From Atopobiaceae bacterium (GTDB lineage Bacteria; Actinomycetota; Coriobacteriia; Coriobacteriales; Atopobiaceae): 64,000 nt of DNA. Position numbers and translations under genes: made by a program. The notes under the pieces are model-generated. The model had not been told where the DNA came from. It searched no databases and saw only the letters and a list, made by a program, of their open reading frames with translations. How positions within the stretch are numbered: the first letter of the stretch is position 1; each line of letters begins with the position of its first letter. Where the stretch lies: the NCBI GenBank assembly GCA_022483015.1, contig JAKVOB010000001.1, positions 310,001 to 374,000 on the forward strand. Reading direction: 5' to 3'. Below, in pieces: positions 19,549 to 28,360 of the stretch.

Positions 19549-20367
19549 CTAGTGCACCAGGCCGGCAGCCTCGTCGCAGGAGCAGGTGCGCTCGGTCGGC
19601 AGCGCGGGGACCATGACCTCGAGAAGCTGGCGGACCCGCCCGAGGTTCTCGCCGAAGACGCGCGTGACGTCATCGGCCTTGACGGCCTCATACTTGCCGA
19701 GGCCTGCGTCGTAGTCGGTCACGAGGCAGACGCCGCAGTAGCAGATGCCCAGCTCACGGGCGAGCCACGCCTCGGGGTACTGGGTCATGTTGACGCAGCT
19801 CCAGCCCATCTTGGTGAACCAGGCGCTCTCGGCCGCGGTGGAGAAGCGCGGCCCCTGGATGGTCACCACGGTGCCCCCGTCGTGCACGGTGATGCCGAGC
19901 TTGCGGCAGCCCTCGACGGCGGCGGCGCGCATCGCGGGGCAGTAGGGCTCGGCCGCGGAGAGGTGCTGCACGCCGAGGCCGGCCTCGTGCGTGAAGAAGG
20001 TGTCGGCGCGGTCCTTGGTGCGGTCCACGAACTGGTCGGGCACCACGAAGTCGCCGGGATGGATGTCGAGCGAGAGCGAGCCCACCGAGCACGGGCCGAT
20101 GACCTGCGTCACGCCCAGCTCGTGCATGCCCCACATGTTGGCGCGGTAGTTGACCTCCGAGGGTGCGTAGGTGTGCTTGTGGCCATGGCGCGGCAGGAAG
20201 GCGACGCGACGGCCGCCGATGGTGCCGATGGTGTAGACGTCCGAGGGACGCCCCCACTTGGTGTCGAGGCTGACCTCCTCGGCGTCGCCCTCGAACAGCT
20301 CGTAGAACCCGGAGCCGCCGAAGATGCCGATCTCTGCCTGGGGAAGCCCGTCCAACTCGTCTGCCAT
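19549..20367 (-). CDS. mtnP: S-methyl-5'-thioadenosine phosphorylase
   Basis: Phosphorolyses methylthioadenosine (the by-product of spermidine synthesis) to adenine and methylthioribose-1-phosphate. The 272-residue protein belongs to the trimeric PNP/MTAP class: IGIFGGSGFYELF, FLPRHGHKHTYAPSEVNYRAN with the phosphate site, GPCSVGSL and VVTIQGPRFSTAAES and MTQYPEAWLARELGICY. A change to inosine-type purine specificity cannot be excluded. Start ATG 20365-20367 after GAGAGGA. It is convergent with one spermidine-synthase-like gene and lies 2.5 kb from another, supporting an aminopropyl-transfer context. Confidence 0.9.
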   Translation of the reverse strand: MADELDGLPQAEIGIFGGSGFYELFEGDAEEVSLDTKWGRPSDVYTIGTIGGRRVAFLPRHGHKHTYAPSEVNYRANMWGMHELGVTQVIGPCSVGSLSLDIHPGDFVVPDQFVDRTKDRADTFFTHEAGLGVQHLSAAEPYCPAMRAAAVEGCRKLGITVHDGGTVVTIQGPRFSTAAESAWFTKMGWSCVNMTQYPEAWLARELGICYCGVCLVTDYDAGLGKYEAVKADDVTRVFGENLGRVRQLLEVMVPALPTERTCSCDEAAGLVH

Positions 20368-20456
20368 GGTGTTCCTCTCGTCGATGCGTGTCCGTGCGTG
20401 TCCGGATAGATGGTACCGCTTGCCTCGCGGCTCGCGCGGGGCGCGCGGGGCGCCGC

Positions 20457-22250
20457 TCACTCGTTCCAAGGGGCCTTGCTGCCGTCACTCCTGAGCAGGA
20501 CCTCGCCGTCGCACGACGTGGCCGTCAGCGCCTGCGCGATGCTGGCGTAGACGTCGTCCTTGTCCTTCTCCATGATGCGCTGCAGCTCGTACTGGGTGGC
20601 GAGGCTGTCGGTGGGGGCGACGGACCGCACGATCCTGATCTCGACATGCTGGCGCTCGAGGGTCGAGATGAGCTCGCGGATGCGGTCGGTGGCGCTCACG
20701 TCGATGTGCCTCACGCCCGTGACGTCCGCGATGACGAGGCGCGTGTCGGGCCCGACCTGGCGCATGAGCTCGCCCACGAGGGCCCCCACGTTGGCGAACG
20801 AGAGCGACTGGTCGAACCGGTAGATGACGACGCCGTCGACCGGGGCCACCGTGCCGTCGTGGGCGTCGAGCCTCGCGAAGTCGCCCGTACCGGCCCCCGC
20901 GCCCGCGTCGGCGCCCGACGAGGCCACCACGCCCATGAGGCCATGCTGCGGGTTGTGCCTGCGGTAGACCAGGCAGGCGAACGACAGGACCACGCCGAGC
21001 ACGACGGCCCAGATGGTCCCCAGGAAGAGGACGCACACCGCCACGGCGAGGAACACCCAGAACTCCAGGCGGATGTGGCGGCCGAGACGACGGATCTTCC
21101 TGAACTCGACGGTGTCGACCATCGCCGCGATGACGATCGCCGCCAGGATCGTCGAGGGCATCGCATAGAGCAGCGGGGCCAGGAACAGGACCACCGCCAG
21201 CACGGTGACGGCAGCGATGAGCGAGGTCATCTGCGTGCGCGACCCCGCCGACGTGCCGGCGGCCGAACGCGAGACGCTCGCCGAGCAGGCCGCGCTGCCG
21301 CAGAGGGCCGAGATGACGTCGGCCACGCCGAAGGCCGCAAGCTCACGGTTCTCCTGGGGCTGGAAGCCCTCGCGCATGGCGAAGGTGTTGACGCAGAGCA
21401 GCGACTCGGCCGCCACCACGAAGGCCAGCGTGATGCCGTGCGCCAGCACCTCGGGAAGCCGTGAGGTCACGAACTGGGGCAGCTCGAAGGTGGGCAGGCC
21501 CGTGGAGATGCTGCCGAGCACGGCCACGCCCTGTCCCTGGAGGTCGAACGCCTGGCTTGCCACGATGCCCACGACCACGAGCACGAGCGAGAGCGGGAAG
21601 TGCGGGCGGAGCCGCTTGCAGACGACGAGCGCCGCGAGCGACGCGAGGCCGATGCCACAGGTCACAGGGTTTGCCTGGGGAAAGCTCGACACCACGGCGA
21701 CCACGTTGGCGATGAAGTCGTCGCCGGTGGTCACGGTCGTGCCGATGAGCTTCGGGACCTGCGTCACCATGATGAGCACGGCCACGCCCGTGATGAAGCC
21801 CACCATGACGGGGATGGGCACGTAGTCCATGAGCTTGCCCAGGTGCAGGAGCGCGAACAGGATGAGGAAGCCGGCGGCCACGAGCGTGATGAGCGGGACC
21901 ATGCGGACGGCATCGGCAGATCCCAGGGTGATGCCCATGGCGATGAGGGCCGAGCCCGTGGTGGCACTTGCCGCGGAGTCCATGCCGAAGACGACGCCCG
22001 GCGTGCCCGTGGCGAGCGCATAGACGATGGCCGGGAAGACCGAGGCATAGAGCCCATAGACCGGGGGCAGGCCGGCGATCTGCGCGTACCCCATGGCGAC
22101 GGGGATCGAGAGGGCCGCCACGATGAGGCCGGCGATCGCGTCATGGGGAAGGTCCGAGACCTTGTAGCCGCGGAGCGAGGGGAACAGGGAGACGTGCACC
22201 CGGGCCTTCGCATCCGTACCGTGTCCTGCCTGCCGTGCCGATGTCGCCAT
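20457..22250 (-). CDS. SulP-family anion transporter with STAS domain
   Basis: An inner-membrane carrier of the SLC26/SulP family, which moves sulfate, bicarbonate or dicarboxylates. The 597-residue protein has the N-terminal signature DLPHDAIAGLIVAALSIPVAMGYAQIAGLPP..GLYASVFP, about 10-12 membrane segments, and a C-terminal cytoplasmic STAS domain (from about GVVIYRFDQSLSFANV, with VIADVTGVRHIDVSATDRI). The ATG at 22248-22250 follows GGGGGTG; an ATG 12 codons upstream has no site. Substrate cannot be read from sequence. It is 90 bp upstream of mtnP on the same strand. Confidence 0.92.
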   Translation of the reverse strand: MATSARQAGHGTDAKARVHVSLFPSLRGYKVSDLPHDAIAGLIVAALSIPVAMGYAQIAGLPPVYGLYASVFPAIVYALATGTPGVVFGMDSAASATTGSALIAMGITLGSADAVRMVPLITLVAAGFLILFALLHLGKLMDYVPIPVMVGFITGVAVLIMVTQVPKLIGTTVTTGDDFIANVVAVVSSFPQANPVTCGIGLASLAALVVCKRLRPHFPLSLVLVVVGIVASQAFDLQGQGVAVLGSISTGLPTFELPQFVTSRLPEVLAHGITLAFVVAAESLLCVNTFAMREGFQPQENRELAAFGVADVISALCGSAACSASVSRSAAGTSAGSRTQMTSLIAAVTVLAVVLFLAPLLYAMPSTILAAIVIAAMVDTVEFRKIRRLGRHIRLEFWVFLAVAVCVLFLGTIWAVVLGVVLSFACLVYRRHNPQHGLMGVVASSGADAGAGAGTGDFARLDAHDGTVAPVDGVVIYRFDQSLSFANVGALVGELMRQVGPDTRLVIADVTGVRHIDVSATDRIRELISTLERQHVEIRIVRSVAPTDSLATQYELQRIMEKDKDDVYASIAQALTATSCDGEVLLRSDGSKAPWNE

Positions 22251-22354
22251 GGCACCCCCATCCCGCTGTCTGGAGACGAACTGCATATCAGCGAGTGTAC
22301 GCCTTGGCCGGCACCAGGAGGCCTCGGATGGGAGGCGGGCAGACGGCTGGCAGC

Positions 22355-22798
22355 TCAGCCCTCCGGCGCCTGGTCCCTCTCGTCACGGCCGAACACCCAG
22401 GTGCGCTGCACGTTGTAGTTGAGGAAGAAGAGGCAGAAGTCCACCAGGAGCTTGGCCACGCGCTCGTCCATGCCCAACCCCGTGCTGCACAGGTAGACCC
22501 CCAGGCTCGAGAGCAGCGCCACGAGGGCGGCCAATGCCAGGTAGCGGGCCGCCGCGTGTCGCCTGCCGCCGGAACGGTCGAAGACCAGGTGACGGTTGAG
22601 GTTGTAGTTGATCGTGATCGAGGCGGCTCGGGCCACGTAGGTCCCGATGAGGATGCGCTGGTAGTCCATGCCAGGCATGAGCGGTTGGAGGACGGCGAAC
22701 AGCAACCAGGCCAAGCCCTGGTCCACCGCCGTGCAGGTGATCGACGACGCCGCGAACCGGAGGAAGCGACGCGAGATGGTATGGCCCCCTACCTGCAT
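22355..22798 (-). CDS. GtrA-family membrane protein
   Basis: Small four-helix membrane protein of 147 residues. It shows the GtrA pattern: RFLRFAASSITCTAVDQGLAWLLF, an ASITINYNLNRHLVF block after helix 2, and a final FFLNYNVQRTWVFG. GtrA proteins are thought to flip undecaprenyl-phosphate sugars or otherwise assist cell-surface polysaccharide synthesis. Start ATG 22796-22798 after GGGGAGAGG. It lies 70 bp downstream of the second spermidine-synthase-like gene; no partner glycosyltransferase is adjacent. Confidence 0.88.
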   Translation of the reverse strand: MQVGGHTISRRFLRFAASSITCTAVDQGLAWLLFAVLQPLMPGMDYQRILIGTYVARAASITINYNLNRHLVFDRSGGRRHAAARYLALAALVALLSSLGVYLCSTGLGMDERVAKLLVDFCLFFLNYNVQRTWVFGRDERDQAPEG

Positions 22799-22868
22799 GT
22801 CCCTCTCCCCTTGCCGATGTGCGAAGACCGATGCGGACACCCGAGAGTGTAACCCCGCGGGCCCTCCC

Positions 22869-23588
22869 TCAGGACAGCCGGACGGCATCGCCCAGCAGGA
22901 GCTCGACGTCCGACGCGACCACGACGTTGTTGTCGGCGACCTCCGGCTCGTCGGCCCCGCACGGCAGCACCCACACGTGCGAGAGGCACGTGCCCAGGGC
23001 GACGGTCGCATCGTGCAGCGGAGCCGACTCCCGGCCCTCGAGGGCCGAGACCACGTTGGCCTCGTAGCAGCCGCCCGCCCGCATGCAGGCCCGCGCCGCA
23101 CCCAGGCCGTCCGGCCCCAGCAGCTCCGAGACGGGCCGGGCACCCCAGAACGCGTCATCGACCACGAGGTCATAGGTCGCGTCGCAGGACTCGAGGTAGC
23201 GCAAGGCGTCATCCTCCACGATGCGCAGCCGCCCCAGGCCCTCGCGCGCGCAGAGCCCCTCGAGTCGGTCGAGGTAGAGATGATGCCGCGCCAGCTCGGT
23301 CACACGCGGGTCGACCTCGACCACGTCGATGGAGACCCGGGGATAGGTCGTCAGCAGGTGCTTGGGCCAGGCATAGCCGCCCCCGCCCAGCATGAGCACG
23401 TGCGCGTCCGCCGGCAACGAGGCCAGCGGCCGGTCGAAGAGCTCGTGATAGGGAAACACCAGGTCTGCCCAGGCATCATAGAGGTAGGTGGCAGACTGGT
23501 AGGTACCCGAGACCTCAAGCACGCGGATGGGCCGGCCGACGTCGTCGGTCGTCTCGGTGACATGTGGGCGCGGCGGGCGTCTGGCCAT
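22869..23588 (-). CDS. Spermidine-synthase-like protein, soluble paralogue
   Basis: The 239-residue protein shares the core of the 18.6 kb gene: VLEVSGTYQSATYLYDAWADLVFPYH, LMLGGGGYAWPKHLL, VVEVDPRVTELARHHLYLDRLEGL, YDLVVDDAFWGARPVSELL and NNVVVASDVELL. It has no membrane helix. The Rossmann signatures suggest an S-adenosylmethionine or decarboxylated-SAM dependent transferase; the canonical spermidine synthase DxxDP is absent. Start ATG 23586-23588 after GGGGAGG; the longer upstream frame crosses the intergenic region. It precedes gtrA. Confidence 0.78.
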   Translation of the reverse strand: MARRPPRPHVTETTDDVGRPIRVLEVSGTYQSATYLYDAWADLVFPYHELFDRPLASLPADAHVLMLGGGGYAWPKHLLTTYPRVSIDVVEVDPRVTELARHHLYLDRLEGLCAREGLGRLRIVEDDALRYLESCDATYDLVVDDAFWGARPVSELLGPDGLGAARACMRAGGCYEANVVSALEGRESAPLHDATVALGTCLSHVWVLPCGADEPEVADNNVVVASDVELLLGDAVRLS

Positions 23589-23766
23589 GGTGCCTCCCCG
23601 TTCATGATTGATGCCATGACGATAGCAGGATGTGGCACGCGGCAGCCCCCGACAGGACGCGGGACACGCCGACCCACCGTGATTCCCGTGACAGCGTCGC
23701 GCCCGTTTGGGCATAGCCCCCTGTGACCATCCGCGGCAGGCATCTGCCATCACAGAGGAGCGACCC

Positions 23767-25284
23767 ATGCAGGACACGATTCCGACCAGCAGCGACGAGG
23801 GCAAGGACACCACCGCGACAGGCGAGAGGAACCCCTCGTCAGGTGGTTCCTCTCGATGGGCTGACGTGCCCGAGGCCGCAAGCGCCTCGCTCACATGGAC
23901 GGCAGGCGACCGGCCGCTCGACTACACCGCCTGCGCCTCGCACCTCGACGTGACCGCCGACGACGGCTCGCCCATCGGCAGGATGTTCTCGCTCTCCTAC
24001 GTGGCCACGACCGATGGCGCGCCCGACCCGACACGCCCCGTGACCTTCTGCTACAACGGCGGGCCGGGCTGTGCCTCCGTGCCCGTGAACTTCGGCGGGA
24101 TCGGGCCACGCTGTGTCGTGACCTCGGGCCTTGACCACCTCTCGTCCCCTGCCCAGGTAAAGGACAACCCCTATACGCTGCTCCCCTCCAGCGACCTCGT
24201 GTTCCTCGACGCGCTCGGCACGGGCTGGTCGACGGTGGCCGACGGCGTGGACACGGGGAAGGTCTTCGGCATCGACGGGGACGCGGATGCCTTCGCGCGC
24301 GCCATCGAATGCTGGATCGAGCGCAACGGACGCTGGTCCAGCCCCGTGTACCTGTTCGGCGAGTCATACGGCACCGTGCGCAACGCCGTGCTCATGCGCC
24401 TGCTGGGCGAGCGCAGCGTCCCCGTGGCGGGCGTGGTCATGCTCTCGGCCATCTTCGACTGGGCCCAGACCCTGCCTGGCAACGACCTCTACTACGAGGG
24501 GATGCTGCCGGTCTATGCCGCAGCCGCCCAGCACTTCGGCCGCGCCGGCCAGGGCAAGGACGTCGACGCCTGGTACGACGAGGCCCTCGGCTTCGCCGAG
24601 ACCGACTACGCCCAGGCGCTCATCCTGGGCGACCGCTGCGATGCGGCCCAGAGGGAGCACGTGGCGCAGCGAGTCTCGGAGCTCTGTGGGGTCTCGCGCG
24701 GCTTCGTGCTCGAGCGCGACCTCCGCATCGAGCTCGATGACTTCAGGCGCGAGCTCCTGCGCGACGAGGGTCGGGTGTGCGGACGGCTCGACATGCGCTT
24801 CTCGTCGGACGCCCCGTCGCACGTGCAGGTCGACTCCGGCTTCTTCGAGGGCGAGGACGCCGCAGACGATGCCGTGGAGTCGGCCTGGACGGCGGCCTTC
24901 CGCGACTTCGTCTCACGCGAGCTCGGCTACCGACCGCACCGTCGCTACCTCAACGACAACTACGAGGTCGTCGGCAAGAACTGGCGTTGGGAGCACGAGG
25001 AGCCCGGCGTGGGATTCAAGGTGCCCGCGCCCAACGTGGCCGTGGACATCGCGTGCGCCCTCAAGCGCAGCCCCACCACCCGGCTCGCCATCCTGGGCGG
25101 TCGCTACGACGCCGCGACGCCGTTCTGGAACGTGCGGCACGACATGGCGGACCTGTTCCTCTCGGACGAGCTCAAGGGCAACATCACCTGGAAGCGCTAT
25201 GGCTGCGGGCACATGGCCTACGTGGACGTCCCGACGCTCGAGGCCATGGCGGCAGACCTCGCCGCGTTCTACGCAGGACGCTGA
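23767..25284 (+). CDS. Serine carboxypeptidase-like protein (peptidase family S10)
   Basis: The 505-residue protein has the S10 alpha/beta-hydrolase layout: oxyanion motif NGGPG at 97-101, nucleophile elbow GESYG with Ser200, Asp448 in GGRYDAATP and His482 in GCGHMAYVD. These form the expected catalytic triad of carboxypeptidases that remove C-terminal residues. There is no signal peptide, unlike the vacuolar or secreted eukaryotic members, so it should act in the cytoplasm. The start ATG 23767 follows GAGGAG. It is monocistronic, divergent from the spermidine-synthase-like gene. Confidence 0.88.
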   Translation: MQDTIPTSSDEGKDTTATGERNPSSGGSSRWADVPEAASASLTWTAGDRPLDYTACASHLDVTADDGSPIGRMFSLSYVATTDGAPDPTRPVTFCYNGGPGCASVPVNFGGIGPRCVVTSGLDHLSSPAQVKDNPYTLLPSSDLVFLDALGTGWSTVADGVDTGKVFGIDGDADAFARAIECWIERNGRWSSPVYLFGESYGTVRNAVLMRLLGERSVPVAGVVMLSAIFDWAQTLPGNDLYYEGMLPVYAAAAQHFGRAGQGKDVDAWYDEALGFAETDYAQALILGDRCDAAQREHVAQRVSELCGVSRGFVLERDLRIELDDFRRELLRDEGRVCGRLDMRFSSDAPSHVQVDSGFFEGEDAADDAVESAWTAAFRDFVSRELGYRPHRRYLNDNYEVVGKNWRWEHEEPGVGFKVPAPNVAVDIACALKRSPTTRLAILGGRYDAATPFWNVRHDMADLFLSDELKGNITWKRYGCGHMAYVDVPTLEAMAADLAAFYAGR

Positions 25285-25380
25285 GGGCCGCAGGCGCGTC
25301 TGCGGCTGCGTCTCCCATGCGGTGCCGCAGCCGCGCATCCCGTCCCGAAGACCTCGCGAGCGCCCGCATCCTCCCCCGAC

Positions 25381-25472
25381 CTGTTACACGAGCGCCCGTG
25401 TTCGGCAGGATTCTGTTACACAACCCGACCAGTTCGGCAGGATTCCTGCGAATCGGACGAGTTGTGTAACGG
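25381..25472. repeat. Three-copy palindromic repeat cluster
   Basis: Two 33-bp direct copies (25381-25413 and 25413-25445) share CTGTTACAC at one end and TTCGGCAGGATTC at the other, about 26 of 33 identical. A third copy lies inverted at about 25440-25472. Copies 2 and 3 form a near-perfect palindrome, 25415-25470, with outer 10-bp arms GTTACACAAC/GTTGTGTAAC. The stretch 25285-25648 holds no recognisable gene; a T-rich terminator and tRNA follow. Confidence 0.75.
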
Positions 25473-25648
25473 ATGGCCCAGGGGAGGGCGCGCATCTGGC
25501 CTCGACACGAGGCCCGGTCAGCCGAGAAGGACGTCCCGCCGCCGACGGCCATCGATGCCGCCGCACGCGGAATTACCGAATTCCAGGCACCTCGAACCCA
25601 CCGTCTGCATCCATATGACCAAAGTATGACCGACATATGGCCGCGAAC

Positions 25649-25678
25649 AAAAAAGGTCGCCGGCTTACGCCGACGACC
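25649..25678 (-). terminator. Intrinsic terminator of tRNA-Pro
   Basis: Minus strand GGTCGTCGGCG / CGCCGGCGACC-type stem (one mismatch) followed by six U residues, just downstream of the tRNA 3' end. Confidence 0.85.
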
Positions 25679-25688
25679 TGTGCTTTCG

Positions 25689-25765
25689 TGGTCGGGATGA
25701 CTGGATTCGAACCAGCGGCCTCTGCGTCCCGAACGCAGCGCTCTACCAAGCTGAGCCACATCCCG
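25689..25765 (-). tRNA. tRNA-Pro (anticodon CGG)
   Basis: The minus strand folds into a cloverleaf: acceptor CGGGATG/CATCCCG, D arm with GGCTCAGCTTGGTAGAGC, anticodon stem CTGCG/CGCAG around loop TTCGGGA (anticodon CGG, reading CCG), and T arm GCTGG TTCGAAT CCAGT. The 3' CCA is encoded (25689-25691). Confidence 0.97.
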
Positions 25766-25801
25766 ATAGCTCAAACATCCTAGCAGATGGATGGGTCGGT
25801 G

Positions 25802-26713
25802 TCACGCCATCTCGCGGGGCCCGTGATCGATGGGTGATGCGGACCTCGCCCACCAGCCCCGGCCCTGCGCGGCCGCGACCACCCGGGCAGCCACGTCGGC
25901 ACCCTCGCAGACGGCGAAGCATGTGCTGCCGGACCCGGTCACATGCGCGGCCCGTGTCCCGACCTGCCGCGCGAGCCAATCCCGGACCTCGCGCGTGACG
26001 GGGTCGAGGAGGCATGCGGCAGGCTCGAGGTTGTTGGCGATCGCGGCCACCACGCCGTCGGCGTCGCCCGCCACGAGAGCGGCGAGCATCGGCCCGATCG
26101 GAGCCGCTGCCGGAGGGTCCTTGTCGAAGGCCGCATAGGCGGCTGGGGTCGAGACCCCCTCCCCCGGAGCTCGCACGAGGGCGAGGTGGAGGCTGCCGAG
26201 AACCTCGGAGGCCTCGGGATAGGTGCGCTCGAGCACGTCACCGGCACCCGACAGCCAGGCGGCCGGCCCATAGAGGAAGAAGGGCACGTCGGCACCCACC
26301 GTGCGCGCCGCCTCGGCGAGGAGCTCGGTGCGACCGCCAAGGTCCCAGAGCCGGTCGAGGGCGAGCAGCACCGCCGCCGCGTCGGACGAGGCACCACCCG
26401 TGCCGCTCCGTGCCGGGATGCGCTTCCGTACGTCCACGCGGACGCACGGGTCGTGCCCGGTCGAGCCGGCAAGGGCTTGCACGGCCTTGTAGCAGGTGTT
26501 CCCCTGGACCGGGCAGCCAGCGTCGGGGTCGCAGACGACCTCGGTGGACATACCGGGCATGAGCTGCGTCACCGTGACGTCGTCATACACGTCGACGGCG
26601 CACATCACGGAGTCCACGCGGTGGTAGCCTCGCGCATCCCGCTGAGGGCGGACGCCAAGATAGAGGTTCACCTTGGCGGGCGCCTCGAAGGTATAGGACG
26701 CTCGGCTGGCCAT
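25802..26713 (-). CDS. ispE: 4-diphosphocytidyl-2-C-methyl-D-erythritol kinase
   Basis: GHMP kinase that phosphorylates CDP-methylerythritol in the non-mevalonate isoprenoid pathway, complementing the ispD and ispF genes at 11 kb. The 303-residue protein has APAKVNLYLGVRP at the N-terminus, the ATP loop RIPARSGTGGASSDAAAVL, where the family usually has AGMGGGSSDA, and the C-terminal HVTGSGSTCFAV. Start ATG 26711-26713 after GGAGG. It lies 15 bp downstream of veg, as veg and ispE are neighbours in Firmicutes. Confidence 0.95.
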   Translation of the reverse strand: MASRASYTFEAPAKVNLYLGVRPQRDARGYHRVDSVMCAVDVYDDVTVTQLMPGMSTEVVCDPDAGCPVQGNTCYKAVQALAGSTGHDPCVRVDVRKRIPARSGTGGASSDAAAVLLALDRLWDLGGRTELLAEAARTVGADVPFFLYGPAAWLSGAGDVLERTYPEASEVLGSLHLALVRAPGEGVSTPAAYAAFDKDPPAAAPIGPMLAALVAGDADGVVAAIANNLEPAACLLDPVTREVRDWLARQVGTRAAHVTGSGSTCFAVCEGADVAARVVAAAQGRGWWARSASPIDHGPREMA

Positions 26714-26728
26714 GAGACCTCCTGGAGA

Positions 26729-27034
26729 CTACTCTTCCTCGAGGTCCTCGTGGGGGCCGAAGTCGAACAAGCGCTCGCCCGTGGCCTCGTCGAACAGCTC
26801 GACCGTGCCCGTGAGCACGTCGACATACTGGTAGGACTGACGTGCCTTGCGGCCACGACGCTCCTCCACCTCGACCACGAACAGCGAGGGGTGGACCTGC
26901 GCGAGGGTGCCGGTGCGCTCGACGATGCGGGAGCGTCCCATGTTGGCCTTCACACGCAGGCGCTGGCCTTGAATCTCCTCGAGGCCATCGTGAATCTGGT
27001 CGACTCGGTTGACGGTTGGGGTCTCGTTCTCCAT
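26729..27034 (-). CDS. veg: Veg family protein
   Basis: Small conserved protein of 101 residues. The segment IHDGLEEIQGQRLRVKANMGRSRIVERTG followed by LAQVHPSLFVVEV and QSYQYVDVLTGTVEL is the Veg signature. In B. subtilis Veg stimulates biofilm matrix gene expression; its biochemical role is unclear. Start ATG 27032-27034 after AAGGA. It is transcribed from a good upstream promoter and is followed by ispE. The C-terminus is acidic. Confidence 0.93.
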   Translation of the reverse strand: MENETPTVNRVDQIHDGLEEIQGQRLRVKANMGRSRIVERTGTLAQVHPSLFVVEVEERRGRKARQSYQYVDVLTGTVELFDEATGERLFDFGPHEDLEEE

Positions 27035-27087
27035 GCCACGTTCCTTAGCGAAGAGGCTTTTCAGCCTGTTGTTTCAGTCGAACGTCT

Positions 27088-27116
27088 ATAGTAGTTCGCG
27101 CGCGTATGCCCCTCAA
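27088..27116 (-). promoter_or_regulatory. Probable veg promoter
   Basis: Minus strand TTGAGG, 17-base spacer, TACTAT, ending 53 bp before the veg start. The overlapping plus-strand TATAGT at about 27087-27092 could serve the divergent peptidase gene. Confidence 0.5.
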
Positions 27117-27196
27117 GGCAGGCGCTCGAGATACCACGACATAAGCACGACCGGGCCACGCGGAGGCCCGCATCCAAGAGGTAGGAGAACCATCAT

Positions 27197-28276
27197 ATGA
27201 ACGAACAACGACTCACGAACGTGCTGAAGAACCTCGACGACATGGGCCTTGAGCAGGCTCTCATCGTGGACCCCCTCTCCATCAAGTACCTCTGCGGATA
27301 CTTCACCCGCCCGATGGAGCGCTTCCTCGGGCTCTATGTGGCGCGTGGCTCGGAGCCCGTGCTCTTCTGCAACAACCTCTTCCCTGACGCGAGCGCCTGC
27401 TGCGACCACGTGGTCACCTTCTTCGACACCGATGACGTCATCTCGCTGGTCGCCGCCACAATCGACCACGAGAGGCCCCTCGGGGTCGACAAGGACCTTG
27501 CCGCCCGCTGGCTCATCCCCCTCATGGACGCGCATGCGGCGAGCGGCTTCGTCCTCGCAAGCAAGGCCGTCGACGACGCCCGCACCCTGAAGGACGCCCA
27601 CGAGGTCGACCTCATGCGTCGTGCCTCGGCCATCAACGACGAGGCCATGGGCTGGCTCGTGGAGCAGCTCCACGAGGGCGTGACCGAGCACGACATCGCG
27701 AGCCGCCTGGACGACAGATACCGCGAGCTCGGCGCGCAGGGCAACTCCTTCGCCCCCATCGTGAGCTTCGGCGCCAACGCCTCCGACCCGCACCACGAGC
27801 CCGATGACACCGCGCTTGCCAAGGGCGACGTGGTCCTCTTCGACGTGGGGTGCCAGGCCGACGACTACGTGAGCGACATGACCCGCACGTTCTTCTTCGG
27901 CGCCGAGCCGTCGGATCGCGACCGCGCGGTCTTCGACCTGGTGGCCAAGGCCAACGCGACCGCCGAGGCCATGATCGCCCCCGGGGTCACCTTCGCGCAG
28001 ATCGACGCGGCGGCCCGCGACGTCATCGACGCCGCAGGCTACGGGCCCGACTTCAACCACCGCCTGGGCCACCAGGTCGGCCTCTCGGTCCACGAGCCGG
28101 GCGACGTCTCCGCGGCCCACGACGAGGCGGTGCGCCCCGGTCAGTGCTTCTCGATCGAGCCGGGCGTCTACCTCACGGGCGAGATGGGCGTCCGCATCGA
28201 GGACCTCGTCTGCGTGACCGAGGACGGCTGCGAGGTGCTCAACCACTATCCCCACGACCTGCGCGTGCTCGCCTAG
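27197..28276 (+). CDS. pepQ: M24-family Xaa-Pro dipeptidase/aminopeptidase
   Basis: Cytoplasmic metallopeptidase that cleaves X-Pro dipeptides or N-terminal X-Pro bonds. The 359-residue protein has a creatinase-like N-terminal domain (1-125) and a pita-bread catalytic domain with all five metal ligands: Asp216 (LFDVG), Asp227 (VSDMTR), His292 (LGHQVG), Glu321 (SIEPG) and Glu335 (GVRIED). Start ATG 27197 follows AGGAG at about 10 bases. The gene is alone, ending in a strong bidirectional hairpin shared with nagB. Dipeptidase versus aminopeptidase cannot be separated here. Confidence 0.92.
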   Translation: MNEQRLTNVLKNLDDMGLEQALIVDPLSIKYLCGYFTRPMERFLGLYVARGSEPVLFCNNLFPDASACCDHVVTFFDTDDVISLVAATIDHERPLGVDKDLAARWLIPLMDAHAASGFVLASKAVDDARTLKDAHEVDLMRRASAINDEAMGWLVEQLHEGVTEHDIASRLDDRYRELGAQGNSFAPIVSFGANASDPHHEPDDTALAKGDVVLFDVGCQADDYVSDMTRTFFFGAEPSDRDRAVFDLVAKANATAEAMIAPGVTFAQIDAAARDVIDAAGYGPDFNHRLGHQVGLSVHEPGDVSAAHDEAVRPGQCFSIEPGVYLTGEMGVRIEDLVCVTEDGCEVLNHYPHDLRVLA

Positions 28277-28299
28277 GTCGCATGCAGGCAGAGAGATGA

Positions 28300-28335
28300 C
28301 GAAGGGGAGAAGGACGTATGTCCTCCTCCCCTTCG
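28300..28335. terminator. Bidirectional terminator between pepQ and nagB
   Basis: CGAAGGGGAGAAGGAC pairs with GTCCTCCTCCCCTTCG around a short loop, between two convergent genes. Confidence 0.75.
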
Positions 28336-28360
28336 TGGCATCGCCTCGGGGCGCCTGCGG

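Noticed and set aside
23707-23766. N-terminal extension of the S10 peptidase (20 extra residues)
   Set aside because: The extension has no ribosome site and no signal-peptide character; the ATG at 23767 has a good GAGGAG.
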